Assembly: GCA_946965045.2 (NCBI GenBank) | Contig: OX337231.1 | Coordinates: forward strand, 2,232,001-2,296,000 | Source of the DNA: Epithemia pelagica | Lineage: Eukaryota; Bacillariophyta; Bacillariophyceae; Surirellales; Surirellaceae | Direction of reading: 5' to 3' | DNA: 64,000 nucleotides | In this document: positions 19,941 through 32,046 of the stretch, piece by piece | Position numbering within the stretch: position 1 is the first letter of the stretch | Layout: the number at the start of each line of letters is the position of its first letter | Translations under genes and position numbers: made by a program | The notes under the pieces: model-generated | The model's input: only the letters and a program-made list of their open reading frames with translations | Database searches by the model: none | What the model was told of the DNA's origin: nothing

Positions 19941-20540
19941 TCTTGATTGGAGAGTGATCTGTTGCTTCTCTTGGGGAGCGACGCGGCAATCTCTTTGGCA
20001 AAAGCGGAATGAGGATGTCGAGCGACGATCCGATGGCACGAATTTTTTGCGCGGTCGAAAAGTTGCCCATCCGGGTCTCCGCGCGCGGATGGAGAACTAC
20101 AATACTACGCGCAGTGATGGAATGAGTTTTACTATAGCATAGAATGTACTACGAGCGCGCCACTGCATCAGTGACGCTTGCGCTCCTCCGTCGGTCGACG
20201 CACCACTTTTTCAAAGACAGGACACAACTCATCTCTTCTTCAAGACTCGACCATGTGAAACTCATCTTTGGAGACACCATCCAACCGAACCACGATGAGT
20301 TTGAACACCAGACTTGGACGGGAGGTCATCCTCCAAATGTTCCCTGCTCCATGTTCTCATAAAAAAAAGACTTGCAAGTTTACAAGTCTACGAGAGAGAG
20401 AGAGAGAGCAAGCGAACGAGACCAGCAGCACCCGACGACCGAGAAGAGTCCAACGAAACCGAAGTAAGACTTGTGTGTGCCAGTACATTCCTTGATTGAT
20501 CTTTGTACGTTGTTGGATTGATTGATCGATTGATTTGGCC
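19941..20540. promoter_or_regulatory. Divergent intergenic region
   Basis: 600 bp between the NASP-like gene (leftward) and the G8 gene (rightward), so it should hold both promoters. It carries a GA dinucleotide run at about 20392-20408, near the G8 start and probably in its 5' leader. No TATA box can be assigned with confidence. Confidence 0.4.
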
Positions 20541-23500
20541 ATGACGCTTTTCCCGGATGCTACCAAAAGTATGACCACCCTCCAAGCTGTGTCCCTGTTT
20601 GGTTTGCTGGGACCAGTGATTTCTACGACTGCCTTTTCTTCGGGCAACCTTCGTGCTTCGGCCGTGCGTTCCACCCCCCACGTCGTGACGCCGTTGGACC
20701 CTCCTCCTCCGGAGGATGATCGTCATGCCTGGACGGAATCCACCACTCCAGTGGAGACTGACGACGACGACAACAAAAAAGAAGAAGAAGAAGCCCACTG
20801 GGCCGATTGGATGAACCCTCGAGCCGATCCGTTGGAGGCCAACACGGACCTCCATTCCAATACGACGACGACGACCTTGGAGAATATTCGTCCCTTTGGA
20901 AACTACGCCCGGGTGGTTCCCTCGTACTTGGAGATCCGTTCGGACGAAACGACGGCGGACCAATCGACCCGCTTTCTGTCGACTCCAACTCATGCCGCCA
21001 ATGGCCGTACCTTGGCCTCCCCAGACAATGCCTTTTTTGATCCCTTGGAGTGTGGCCTGCCGGCGTGTACCATTAATACGACCTGGATGCAGGGAGGATT
21101 TGCGCAAGCGGCCGCTCAGAACAATGGGACGATCGTGATTCCTTGTGGAACCTGTGTGTGGATGGACCATGTGCACGAAAATACTCAAGAAGATGACCCG
21201 AACCAAGATCCCACCCTCGTGCTTGATCATGGATTGGATATTCAAGGTCACTTGTATTTCCCCGACGGTTACAATGTGACGATTCAGACACCCTTTCTGT
21301 TGGTGCAAGGACATTTGGAACTGCGCTCCACGAGCAAGGTGGGCGCGGAACCCCGTATCAAGTTTCTCATTGGGACTGGAGACAAGGACGAACGTCAGAA
21401 TATCGGCTTTTTGCCGGCGCACAACAATGAATGGGTCTGTCCCAACGAGACTACGGGAGAACCAGGTACCTGTGATATTGGCTTTCGGTCCGTGACTGTG
21501 GCCGGAGGGTCGGTCCAAGCACAGGGGTTGCCCTCCACTTGTAACACTTGGACGCAGTTGTACGATGTCGTGGACGTTCCCCAAGCTTCCGAGCCCTATC
21601 ATTTGTCCTTCACCACCTTGCCCGCCGTTCCAGTGAACCATACCAACCCGTATTGCCGCGCTCACGATCCCTACGTTCAAGACACCTTCGATGACGACAA
21701 CAACTTGGGAAGTTGGATGGGTGGTTTTGGAGCAACCTACAAGGTGCAGAATGGATACTTTGCCATTACCAACCGCAAGTCAGCGACTGAACATAGTCCC
21801 ACGTTGGATATGGTTTCCTTTCAAGAATGCCTCGTTCCCGGCCAAAAGTACTTGTTCAGTGCCAAGATTCGTTTGCATGATCCTTTGGATGAAAATCTCA
21901 AGTTGACGCCCTGTAACGATGCTGGATGCCTCGATATGACCTTTGTCACGAGATTGCCGGACGATGGAAAACGAGTCCTCCGCCGCATGGCACACCGCAC
22001 GGACAATGCTGTGTACCGGAACAACCATTGGGAGAACTACTACGCCACCTTGACCTTTACGCAAGAAGAATTGGATTCCAACAATGTCTATCAATTGTTG
22101 ATGCTACGCGGAGTCCCGAAACGCTACGATATTCATATGGACAATGTCACCTTCACGATCCCTCATGTGTCCCTGGTTCCGGATCCGGAGAATTTGTGTG
22201 CGGGCAACCTTGTCATGAATGGAGACGCCGAAGGCAGCGCGATTCATCCGTACCCGTTTCAAGCCACTGGTGGACAATTGACCATTCGGACGTGGCCAAG
22301 CACTGGCAATCGAGCGTTTCGTCTCAGTCAGCGCAAACATGACTTTGATGCCTTGTACTATGACCTGGATGCACCCAACTGCATTGCCAAGGGAGCCCGC
22401 TACCATATTTCGGCTCGCGTCTATGCCGTGTCCGAGGACGTGCCCATCAAAATTGTCATCAAGTATCGCATCAACTTATTGGATGGCAACACGCATTCCT
22501 ATATTGCCGCGGTCTGTCCACCCTCTCAGTTGAACTGGCAACAGTGTGAATCCAAGTTTTCGATAGTGGAGAGTATCGACCCCAACAATATTGACAAGGT
22601 CCGATTTTGGTTTGAAACAGTCAATGCTCCAACGGTTGACTACTTGGTGGATGATTTCGATATTGAAATGGCCAAGTCTGCGAAATCTGGCATTATGGTT
22701 TCCGGTGAAGGCATTGCCGACTGTTGGGATGAAGGGGCCGAGATTGTCATCACTTCCCACACTACCAACACGGAGGAGTCCCAAGTGCGTCGATTGGTGA
22801 ACCCACCCGTCCCGATCCCAGGAACGAATGGAATGGTGCGTCTGGAATTGGACGACTTTATCATACTACCCGTGACAGCCCAACACGATGAGGGCCTGTT
22901 CCCAGTCGAGGTTGCCTTGTTGAGTCGAAATATCCGCTTTGAAGCTCCAGAGGATAAAGACGACCCGTTGATTGGTGGACATTTCATGGTCCTTCGGACT
23001 CCTACTGTCTCCCAATACGTGGAAGGCGTGGAGTTTGTCAACTTTGGGCAACAAGGCAATTTGGGACGCTATCCTATTCATATTCACTTGTGCAAGGACT
23101 CGCATTCGTTTGTCTCCAAGAATACTGTGCGGGGTTCCAACCAGCGGTGTGTGGTGATTCATGGTTCCTATAATGCAACGATCGAGGGAAACATTGCATA
23201 CGACACATTTGGCCATTGTTTCATTACGGAAGATGGGGGAGAAATTGACAATAAATTCATCCGCAACCTTGGGAGCAACACCAAGCGAGCCAGCCGTGTT
23301 GTGCGACAGGGTGAGACTGATGACAGCAATCCATCCACCTTTTGGAGTTCCAATCCCCAGAACGAATGGGTGGGAAATGTGGCTGCTGGTTCTGAGGCCA
23401 ATGGCTACTGGCTTGAGTTGCTTGATCATGTGAAACTCCCCACCGCCTTGATGGAGCTTTCGCATGACATGAATCCCAGAAGACTGCCGTTGACCAAATT

Positions 23501-26244
23501 TGCGGACAACATCGCTCACAGCAACTTTCGACATGGGCTAAGTAAGTACTCCTACACCGATGTTGGTTTCCCACCGCAGTTGTCCGTATGAGAACAGATT
23601 CTAACTTGCTGCTTTTGTTGCTGCCATTTCAGAAATGTATCCTCATGGACTTCTTCCTTCAGAGACTGCCATATTCGACAATTTTATGTCCTACAAGAAC
23701 CGACTTGATGGTATTTTCTTCCGCAATGTTGTCAACTCAGTTGTTCAAGGCGGTGTTTTCGCCGACAATCGGAATCAAGCCGATATGGATCGATCGGACA
23801 CTATTCTTCTGAATGCAACTCGTATTATCGGAAGTACTGATCGCTATCGCGAGATTGTTGATGCCCAGGGTGTCAAAGCGTACCATCAAGACAGGATTGT
23901 GGGTCTGGAGTTGCACCCCTTTGCCCGAAATCCGTCCAAGAAAGGATTGACGGTCAAAAACATTGTGTTCGAAGGCTTCCATGAAACGTCTGTCAGTGAG
24001 CACACAGCACTTGTTGAGATTGATCGAGACGGTGATGACCCATGGACTGGCAACTTCAACTACTGGACAACCTTTGAAGGGGTGACAATCAAGAACAGCG
24101 ACTTCCCGTTCCTCTTTGATTTTAATCAGGCTTTGAACAACTTATTTAATGGAGTGTACCTCGTCGATCTGGACAGCAGCATGAAGCCTCCCTCGAGCAA
24201 AGCAACAGGAACATCCACAGTCATCGCTGATTCTCCAGAAGTCAAGGCCTTTGTGGACATGGATCGTTGCACTTCATTCAAGGACCGCGGCTACCTTTAC
24301 TGTGAAGACACATGCCTCCGCTCTGTGACATTTGCCGTCGATCCAGGTCAGATCGATGATCTCGTTTTGAGGATTCAAACCATCCCAGGCAATCAGGAGT
24401 ATGACTACAAAGGGGGACGGGATATCTTTATCAACGAGAACGTCGAACGACACGAACGAGCAATGACGGATGTTGGTTTCCTTCGATATTTCACAGCTCC
24501 TCTTCCCCGTGGACAATACAAGGCCATGTTTATCAACAATTCCACGGGTGCGAATCACTGGCCGACCTTCGTGGAAACTCTGTTCGAACCGTCTCTCTGT
24601 GAAGATAGCTTTGACACCAGCGATGTCGAGTTGGAAATTCCTCCTCTTGAAGAGGAAGAGTGTGAGCAACTGATTCGAAACGGCGATATGGAGCAATTTC
24701 CTTCTTCTGCTCCTCAATGGCTCCAGTATGGTTCCATGCTTCAACTCGCACCAGGGCGTGGACGAATGGGATCAAATGCGATCACGGAGATCGATCAACA
24801 CTCCCCGTATGCTGCTCTCGGACAGTATGTTGATGTGCGGTGCTTGACAATTGGAGAAGCCTATCGCATTCAAGCTTGGGTCTACCTCGAAGAAGATGGA
24901 CATGCAATTTCATGCGACGATGGAAGTTCAAGTTGCCCTCGTCTACGACTTCGAATGATGACTCAAGAAGACAACACTGGGACTTCTTTCGCAGAATCTG
25001 TTGTTGCAGTGGCCACATCCTTCGCACGCCCGTTCGTGGAAAATGGATGGAACCTAATGGAAGGAATAGTCACAGTTGATGCGACGCTGGCCGAAGCTAC
25101 GCGGGTTGTTGTTTACGTGGATCGCCGACCTCAAGGGAAGACTTTGTTCCTCGACGATGTATCCATGACCAAAATTGATCGCGATTGCTCAGAACTTGTG
25201 TTCAACGGGAACTTCTCTGAGAACAGCACTGCTTTTTGGGATCATGAGCAAGGAGCGCTTGACCTTGTTTCCACGAACGGCGTCAGCTCGGCACTCGTCC
25301 ATTTCGACCGTCGAAACGCTTTCTCCGCAGTCACTCAACGAATCACGACTGGTTGCATGACAGAAGGAGATCGCTATCTTGCTACGGCAAAAGTACAAGT
25401 TCTGAACTCTGATGGAACGCAATATGAGTGCAACCCAGCAAGGGTGTCTGGAGAATCTGCATGTCCTCGAATGAAACTTCGAGCTTACTTCAACTACGGT
25501 CATTCGGACCAGACGTCCTTCCCCCATCCATTCGGTTTCATTGCCAGTACCGACTATGGCTTGACAAACGATGGGTGGATGACTATCTCGGACGTGTTCT
25601 CTGCTACCAAAGAAGACGAGCTTGCCGACCAAAGTGTTCTTTTCATCGACGGACCAGGGAAGGACATGATAGTCATGATCGACGAAATTTCGGTTTCCCC
25701 TCTTGACATGAATTGTGAGCAGCTCATTCTCAATGGTGATGGTGAATGGGGAGAAACAGCGCGCTTCTGGCGATCGACATCCAAGAGCGAGGTGACTAAA
25801 ATCCGAGTTTCGAAAAGTAATGAGAATAATGTGTTACAGTTGGTGAACCGAGAGTATCCGATGGATGGCCTCTATCAGCGGGTTGACGGTCGCTGCCTTG
25901 CCATGGGATCCAAATGGAAAGTCTCCGCACAGATGAAACTTTGGTCACGCTCAAAGGAAAGCTTCGTTGCTTGTGATCCTTCTCGAACAAGTGTCGCTGA
26001 AGCTGGATGTCCGTCCGTCCGCCTTTCGTCTGTGTCTCCAACAGAAGAACGATTCGAAGAGCGATTCTTCATGACGGCGACCAATGCAACTTGGGTACCC
26101 GATGAGTTCAACAACTTTGAAAGTGTTGTTGCTATCTCCGATGACATGGCACTCGGGAGCAATTTCTTGTTTGGTTTCCGAGGCTTTGACTCTGATTGGG
26201 ACTTGTTTGTTGACAACATTACCATGACTCCGATTCTGGTGTAA
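20541..26244 (+). CDS. Large secreted G8/beta-helix protein with carbohydrate-binding-like modules
   Basis: Two exons, 20541-23541 and 23633-26244 (91-bp intron), give about 1,870 residues. The N-terminus has a hydrophobic signal segment (AVSLFGLLGPVIS). Residues about 170-340 look like a G8 domain. Two jelly-roll modules (about 380-540 and 545-710) precede a right-handed beta-helix (about 830-1,100) with the CEMIP/TMEM2-type signature GRYPIHIHLC and CFITEDGGEIDN. The C-terminus has three more similar modules, each starting with a Cys and NGD/NGN (CEQLIRNGDM, CSELVFNGNF, CEQLILNGDG) as in CBM4/9-type domains. There are many N-glycosylation sequons. CEMIP proteins bind or cut hyaluronan; here a role on extracellular polysaccharide is inference. 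Confidence 0.8.
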
Positions 26245-26370
26245 CAAGTCCCTCACAACTCTATACTGTATTCGATTTCCGAGGCTTTCACTCCGATTGG
26301 GACTTGTTTGTTGACAACATTACCATGACTCCGATTCTGGTGTAACAAGTCCCACACAACTATATTTACT
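26175..26370 (+). repeat. 101-bp tandem duplication of the G8 gene 3' end
   Basis: The segment 26175-26275 (last 22 codons, stop codon and about 30 bp of trailer) is repeated directly at 26276-26370 with few differences. The second copy lies in the 3' UTR, since the first TAA at 26242-26244 ends the protein. Confidence 0.9.
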
Positions 26371-26654
26371 GTGTTGCCGTTGTGATATATACTTTAACAT
26401 GGACAACATTTATTAGCAAGAATTAAGTCAATTGATACTCTGCTTCTCTTTGAAGGGCGAATACATGAAAGACATCACCCATCGATACAAACCATTATAC
26501 AACCAACGTTTCAACCACAGAATAAACATAACCCCCCAAACCCGATGGAAAAAGGACAAACAGCTCATCGAACGATCGTTGGTGTGCTTTATCACAACCC
26601 CGCATCTTTTGCATCAATCTTGTGTTGTTTATTCCATCTATCAATCTATTCACA
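26371..26654. other. Convergent 3' intergenic gap
   Basis: AT-rich sequence between the ends of the G8 gene and the dehydrogenase gene. No gene seen. Confidence 0.4.
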
Positions 26655-27854
26655 TTATATCTTTATCATCGGAAACGGTACAGATCCCGCTTTTTTGTTG
26701 CTCGCCTGCAGCTTTGACCCTCTAGGTTTCCATCGAAACGACAACTTTTCCATGAGCATGACCACCCGCGACAATCTGAAATGCTTTTCGACCCCTTGTA
26801 CAGTAAAGGGAAGAGGACATGACGAATCCAAGGGAATCTTGAGTTTCCCTTGCTCCATGAGTTCCAACACTTGCTTTCGTCCCTCTGGCATGCTGTAGGG
26901 CATGAGGACCGAGTAAGATGGCACGCTTCTCCACGCAAACCATCGTGTGTACAGTGGTCGCAAGGGTAAATTGGCAAAGAATTGAATTGCCTTCCACCAC
27001 GTATTAGCATCCGGTTTGGGATGGTCGCCGGAAACGGCAATAAACTCGCCTCCTTCACTTCCCGGTTTACAAACCCGTTCGGCCTTGTCTACAAAATTGC
27101 CACCACCGACACAATCAATAATCTTGTCAAAGTATTTTGGTGTCCCCGTCGTTTTGTCGTTGTCGTTGCTACCAGAATCCTCGCCCCAGTTTCGTTCCCA
27201 CCAGTTTTCGGTTCGATAATCTACCACAACATTGGCACCCAACGATTTGCACAAATCGGCTTGGGTGGAGGTTGTTGCAACAAAGGATGCCTTGGCTACG
27301 TGTTTGGCCAAGGCAATGGCCGCACTTCCCACACCTCCACTTCATCCCAAAATCAAGACCCGATCACCTTCCTTTACATGATCCAAGACGGCATTGCGAG
27401 CCGTAATCGCGGACGACGAGGCCGCTGCTTCCAATACTCCCACCTTGTCAGGTTTGAGAACCACTTCACTTTTGGAAACCGCCATGTACTCGGTCAAACC
27501 ACCTTGGGGTGAAATCCCATTGGCTGCCACAATCACATCGCCCTCCTGGACGTCCTGGCTTCCATTGGCATCCACCACTGTACCACAAACGTCCATCCCT
27601 GGAACAAAGGGGAACTTGTTGGGATGCATTAGAATTACATTTCCACCAACCATGATGACATCACCGGGGGATATGCTGCACGCAAGAACCTTGATGAGAA
27701 TCTCATCACTAGATTGAAGCGATGGGACAGGAGTATCACTGGAAACGGTAAAGGCCTGTTCCATATCTTGCGTATTCTTGAAATCGGACACAAACTGATG
27801 CACCAATAGAGCCTTCATGGAGGACGGAGGAGAAGCCGTGGTAGACGAAGCCAT
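26655..27854 (-). pseudogene. Zinc-less alcohol dehydrogenase/quinone oxidoreductase with in-frame TGA
   Basis: The 400-codon frame from ATG 27854 to the stop at 26655 encodes a medium-chain dehydrogenase/reductase. The catalytic GroES-like half includes FPFVPGMDVCGTVV and GGLTEYMAV; the NAD(P)-binding half follows with HVAKASFVATTST and FDKIIDCVGG. A TGA at 27344-27342 interrupts the nucleotide-binding loop: the protein reads LILG, stop, SGGVGS, where the family has G-G/A-SGGVGS. GGA to TGA by one base would explain it. No zinc-ligand set is visible, so it is quinone-oxidoreductase-like. Everything on both sides is well conserved and in frame, so this is a very recent lesion, an allele, or a sequence error. 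Confidence 0.8.
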
Positions 27855-28295
27855 GTTGTTTGTCTCGAGATTCTTTGGAGTATCGTTTCAATGAGATCAT
27901 GGCGACGATTCCAAAAGATCCCTTGCGTGGATCGGAACCTTGAAGAAATGCGCGATCAATGTGACGTGGATACCTTTTTGCGCGACTTTCGCGCACAAAC
28001 GGAAGCAGGAATTTGGCCGAAGGGGCTAGATGCGCTATTGTATGAGAGTAAGTGATGAGAGAGTGACACGTGACACCATGAGAGATACTCCTAGTGAAAT
28101 GCAAAATGATCGTCTATTTCCAGCTTGGGGTGTATTACGAAATCGCCGGTTTGGCATGAGATTGGAAAGAGTGCGGTTGAACCATGCGCGGTGTTTGGCT
28201 CTACGAAATCAGCACCGTCTGTAACAACTTGTGGGCCCCAACGCTCGAGCCAAGACGTTCTGCGGCAACAATCCGACGTCGATGAGACTGCTTTC
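27855..28295. other. Intergenic, nothing recognised
   Basis: Between the start of the dehydrogenase gene and the end of the hydrolase gene, both on the minus strand. No motif-bearing ORF. Confidence 0.4.
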
Positions 28296-29126
28296 TTATA
28301 TCTTGACTCCCAGTTTTTGCAAGAGCGCATTGGAGAATTCTTCTGGAATGGAAAGATAAAATGGATGACCTCCGGGGAATTCCGTCACTTGTGCGCCGGC
28401 TTCGGCTTTTAGTTTGGCGGACAAGTGTTTCCCCTTGTTGTCTTGATCCCCATGAATGGACCATATCGGCAATGTGTTTGGAAGGACTGCGAGCTGTTCC
28501 GCGGATAACATCATGGCCGAATAACTAGCAATGGGGACCCACAGACGAGTGACGCGGCTCATTTGCGTCGCTTGTCCTTGTTGAATCGCACTCACCACCG
28601 ACAATCCTGACGCCGACGGTGTCATCAAGGCTGCCACGGGGAGTTGCAGCAAGGCATGTTCGGGTTGCGCCATGCCCTCGAGCAATGCCACAAGTTTGGG
28701 GTATTTGGCCGAAACCTCCAAATCCAAGGCTGTTACACGAACTTGATTGTGTTGGCAAAGCCGACTCAAAATTGTACTGGATTTCCAATCCTCTTTGGTA
28801 AATCTAGATCCATGCAACAATACAATATCCACGATGTCACTTTGTTGTGTAGTCGTAGCGCCACAATGATAATAGTTGATCTCCTGAAAGGTTCCTTCCA
28901 CAATGGCATTCGACGCTGCCGCACCATGAGACAGGGATGGAGATGCAATATGACCCGAGTTTTCTTTTACCGGCGACGCATCAGGTGGAGTACCAGTGGT
29001 TCGAACCAAAACAAAGAATAGTGAAACCAGACCGGCAACTACCAAGATTGTTTTCAAGATTGTCATTTTGTTTCCTCCCACAAAAGCCCCATTACCTTTT
29101 GGCTTGTTTGCGACAACCATTACCAT
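28296..29126 (-). CDS. Membrane-anchored ABHD14-like alpha/beta hydrolase
   Basis: 276 residues from ATG 29126 (MVMVVANKPKGNG). The frame stays open upstream to 29345 with other ATGs, so a longer N-terminus is possible. Residues about 22-45 form a membrane span (ILKTILVVAGLVSLFFVLV), then comes a hydrolase core: an oxyanion-side loop LLHGSRFTKEDW, a beta-strand VRVTALDLE, a nucleophile region TPSASGLSVV where Ser sits in a degenerate G-x-S-x-G as in ABHD14, an Asp in HGDQDN, and a final His in GGHPFYL. So the triad Ser-Asp-His is present. ABHD14-type proteins include serine-reactive deacylases; the substrate here is unknown. The topology suggests a signal-anchored, luminal or cytosol-facing enzyme. 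Confidence 0.7.
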   Translation of the reverse strand: MVMVVANKPKGNGAFVGGNKMTILKTILVVAGLVSLFFVLVRTTGTPPDASPVKENSGHIASPSLSHGAAASNAIVEGTFQEINYYHCGATTTQQSDIVDIVLLHGSRFTKEDWKSSTILSRLCQHNQVRVTALDLEVSAKYPKLVALLEGMAQPEHALLQLPVAALMTPSASGLSVVSAIQQGQATQMSRVTRLWVPIASYSAMMLSAEQLAVLPNTLPIWSIHGDQDNKGKHLSAKLKAEAGAQVTEFPGGHPFYLSIPEEFSNALLQKLGVKI

Positions 29127-29629
29127 GGAATGTAAGGTAGCGATACTCCTCGAACAACAAGAATGGAAAAGTATCTTTGCAACTCCGTTGGTGTGTCTTG
29201 TCACTGGTCGAAATGAATCTGAGGCAATGATTCCTCTAACTAACAACATGGTGAGACATAGAGATTTCTTGGAAGATCTTGCTTCCCGATTTTGATCTTG
29301 GAGTGAATCCGACTGCGCGCCAGCTCCGACTCCCCCCATCTTCACTATTGCCCCCCTTATGGTCCTCCGCCTGCACGTGCCATCTCCTCACTCCCCATCT
29401 CGACATCGACATGGGTTGGATGGTCGGGATGGCGTGCGGAACACCCTCCACCCATCGTCGGAACATTTGGATTGTGGAGATGTGTGTCTTTGATCTTTTT
29501 GTTTGATGGCCAATCCAAAAACAAGACACTCATCCAGTGACAAGAGAGACAGTCACATTTGACTTGTTCCCAAAGATTGATATTTCTGTTTTCGTTTTCT
29601 CGTGTTGGACACTGTTTCGAAACGTTCAG
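29127..29629. promoter_or_regulatory. Divergent intergenic region
   Basis: About 500 bp between the leftward hydrolase gene and the rightward carrier gene; presumably contains both promoters. If the hydrolase uses an upstream ATG, up to 220 bp would be coding. Confidence 0.35.
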
Positions 29630-30987
29630 ATGATGCTCCTCCAAAAGCGAAAACTGGCCTTACTGCGGTTGGCCGTGGCATGTTTGTGTCTGGTCCAAGG
29701 CTTGTGTCTGTGTCAAGCCGACAAACCTGCGACGAGGGTACCGGAACCGTCCAAACTCCCTTCCGTTACATTGGCCAAGGAACCTTCACCCAAGACGGGG
29801 CCATTAAAAGTGTTTGTCAATACAGTTCGAGAAGCTCGACGTCATTTGGCAGCTGCTGCCGCGGCTCGATCCACCTCGGTCTTTCTCATGTACCCTGTGG
29901 ATACCCTCAAGGTAACGTTTATTGAGCATTCGAAACCACGTTGGATTCTGGCAGGTTGAACGCCTCTGGGAAAACTGTCCGTCAAAAAATCATGGAGACC
30001 CTTGTCAGACCCACCATGAGCCTTTTCCTCCGAGCGTTGATCTGTTGTTTGCAAACCACAGAAATCTTACCTTTCATTATTGTTTTGTGTAGACGAGAAT
30101 GCAAATGGGTCAGGCCAATCCATTTCGACCGGAAGGCATGTTTGCAGGAGTAGCAGGATCGCTATTTGGACAGGTGCCCTATGGGTAAGTAAAGACAGGA
30201 TATCTTTGGTCAGTAGCATTGTGAACTGTAATGGTGTTTTTGACACTCAAGATTGCACTGCATTTGATTGTTGTACCTTGTTCCCTGTGTCTTTCTCTCG
30301 CATCACTCAAGTGTTTTGACGTTTGGTTCGTACGAAATATACAAGGATGCCTTGTTAAAAAAGTTCCCGAATGTCAAGCCCATTTGGATTTATGCCACAT
30401 CGGCCGTCTTGGGTGATTTGACTGGATCCGGATGGCTGTGTCCATCGGAAGTGGTCAAGCAACAAATGCAGGCAGGAATGTACTCCACGACGGTCGAAGC
30501 CTTGCAATCGATTTGGGCCAAAAAGGGATTGTTGGGATTGTACGAGGGGTATTTTGGTGGGATTGCCCGGGATGTTCCCTTTCGTGTGGCTCAACTGACA
30601 ACCTTTGAAGTGGCCAAATCGGTAGCTCTCCGGTTCAAGGCATCGCGGCAGAAACAATCGGGAGGAGGAGAAACGGATTCTCCATTGGAATTGTCGCCCG
30701 TCGAATCGGCCATGTGTGGAGCCGTCTCGGGAACCTTCTCAGCGGCCATTACGTGTCCATTGGATCGTATCAAAACCTTGTTAATGACCAACAGTGAGGC
30801 CTATGGTGGAACCGTCATTTCCGCAGCCTCCAAAATTTGGGCCAATGAAGGTCTGGCGGGGTTTGCCACGGGCATTCTCCCTCGCGTGGCCTACATTGCA
30901 CCATCGGTGGTGATTTTCTTTGTCACCTACGAAGCCACACAACAGCGATTAAAGCACATGTGGACGTCCACCGCAGAAACGAAATAA
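29630..30987 (+). CDS. Mitochondrial carrier family protein with signal-peptide-like N-terminus
   Basis: Three exons (29630-29911, 30093-30184, 30312-30987; introns 181 and 127 bp) give 349 residues. The three signature repeats of SLC25 carriers are visible: PVDTLKTRMQ, CPSEVVKQQMQ and CPLDRIKTLLM, each followed by the usual Gly-rich segment (LLGLYEGYFGG, LAGFATGILPR). The order and spacing are most like S-adenosylmethionine-type carriers (SLC25A26), an inference. Residues about 8-28 are hydrophobic with several Cys (LLRLAVACLCLVQGLCL), like a secretory signal peptide, which is unusual for this family and may point to a plastid envelope or another endomembrane-derived destination. The first intron falls inside the first signature. 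Confidence 0.85.
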
Positions 30988-32046
30988 GTTCAATCAATAA
31001 TACTTCGAATATGTGAATGAATGTACCGATTAAATTAAGAAGGGATTTGAAAGGTAACAAGATTTCTTGGTGCATAATTTTCGTCGTTCGTCTAATGCAC
31101 AAACACCTATCTTGCTCCACATCATAGGCCAAGCGCTAGTAGTTTCTCAAGGCAATGTATGGTGGTGCTATCTGGGTTTGTGCTCACGATTGTTACTTAC
31201 GATCGTCCTCGAGTCCACTCTCATTTTCAGGAGGCATTAAGTGAATTTCAGAACTCGAATATTTCAAACAAGATGCTTTTGTACAATCAGAATCTCAGAA
31301 GACACTCCTTATGATGAGCATTGCTACATCAGTGCCATTCTCTTTTGCGTTCCATTGTAAGGAAAACTACCTAGGAGTAGGCATTTGAAGTTTCACACGT
31401 GATGCTCCTTGACCTTTTGACATCGACCTAAGGAAACACAAGGATGCTAACAAGAAATTTTGAGATGTATATGAGGAACCATTGACGGAACAAATTTTTA
31501 TGATTGTTCTGGTGCAAGGAAACGGAAGTAAGAGAGAATTCATATTCATGGTTCATGGACCACCAGGAGAAAACCGCAAACTCGAATTTGTGAAGGTCAA
31601 GGCAGAACTAGTGACCGGCCGGCAACAAAATGTGCGCCACACATGACGGCTACGCATGCTCTACTCAAACTGCATATACTACCTCAAAGCCCCGCGTTCA
31701 CCAAAGAGAGCTGTTGGGTGCACCCCATTCCCGAACCGCCGCCCCCTTTGCATTTGTGACCACACGACCACACAAGACGACAACACAACACAGTAACAAC
31801 AACCAAAACATCGAGAGCAATTGAATGAGTTGAGTTAAGCAACAATACTTTGTTCTATTGGCCTGTTGAAAAATTCGAAACACTGCGGAACATTTGAAAG
31901 TAAAAAGGAGAGGCAGGGGACAATCTGCATTGGATCGTCTTTGTAAACATTTGTGAATCGACTGGAGAGCTGCCGTTTCGGTTACGTTGGGTCGTCCTTG
32001 GTCGAATACGAACTGTCAGCCATTGTTGCGGAGCGATCGCCACGTA
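30988..32046. other. Intergenic, about 1 kb without a gene
   Basis: AT-richer sequence with only short unsupported ORFs on both strands. The frame of the next gene is open from 31987, but its first ATG is at 32047. Confidence 0.4.

Noticed and set aside
20388-21680. 430-codon minus-strand ORF
   Set aside because: Lies antisense within the G8 gene, whose frame has signal peptide and domain signatures; its own product has no motif and starts without good context.
27342-27344. Selenocysteine at the TGA of the dehydrogenase
   Set aside because: The position is a glycine-loop residue where Cys or Sec is not used in this family; no SECIS element was identified by eye.
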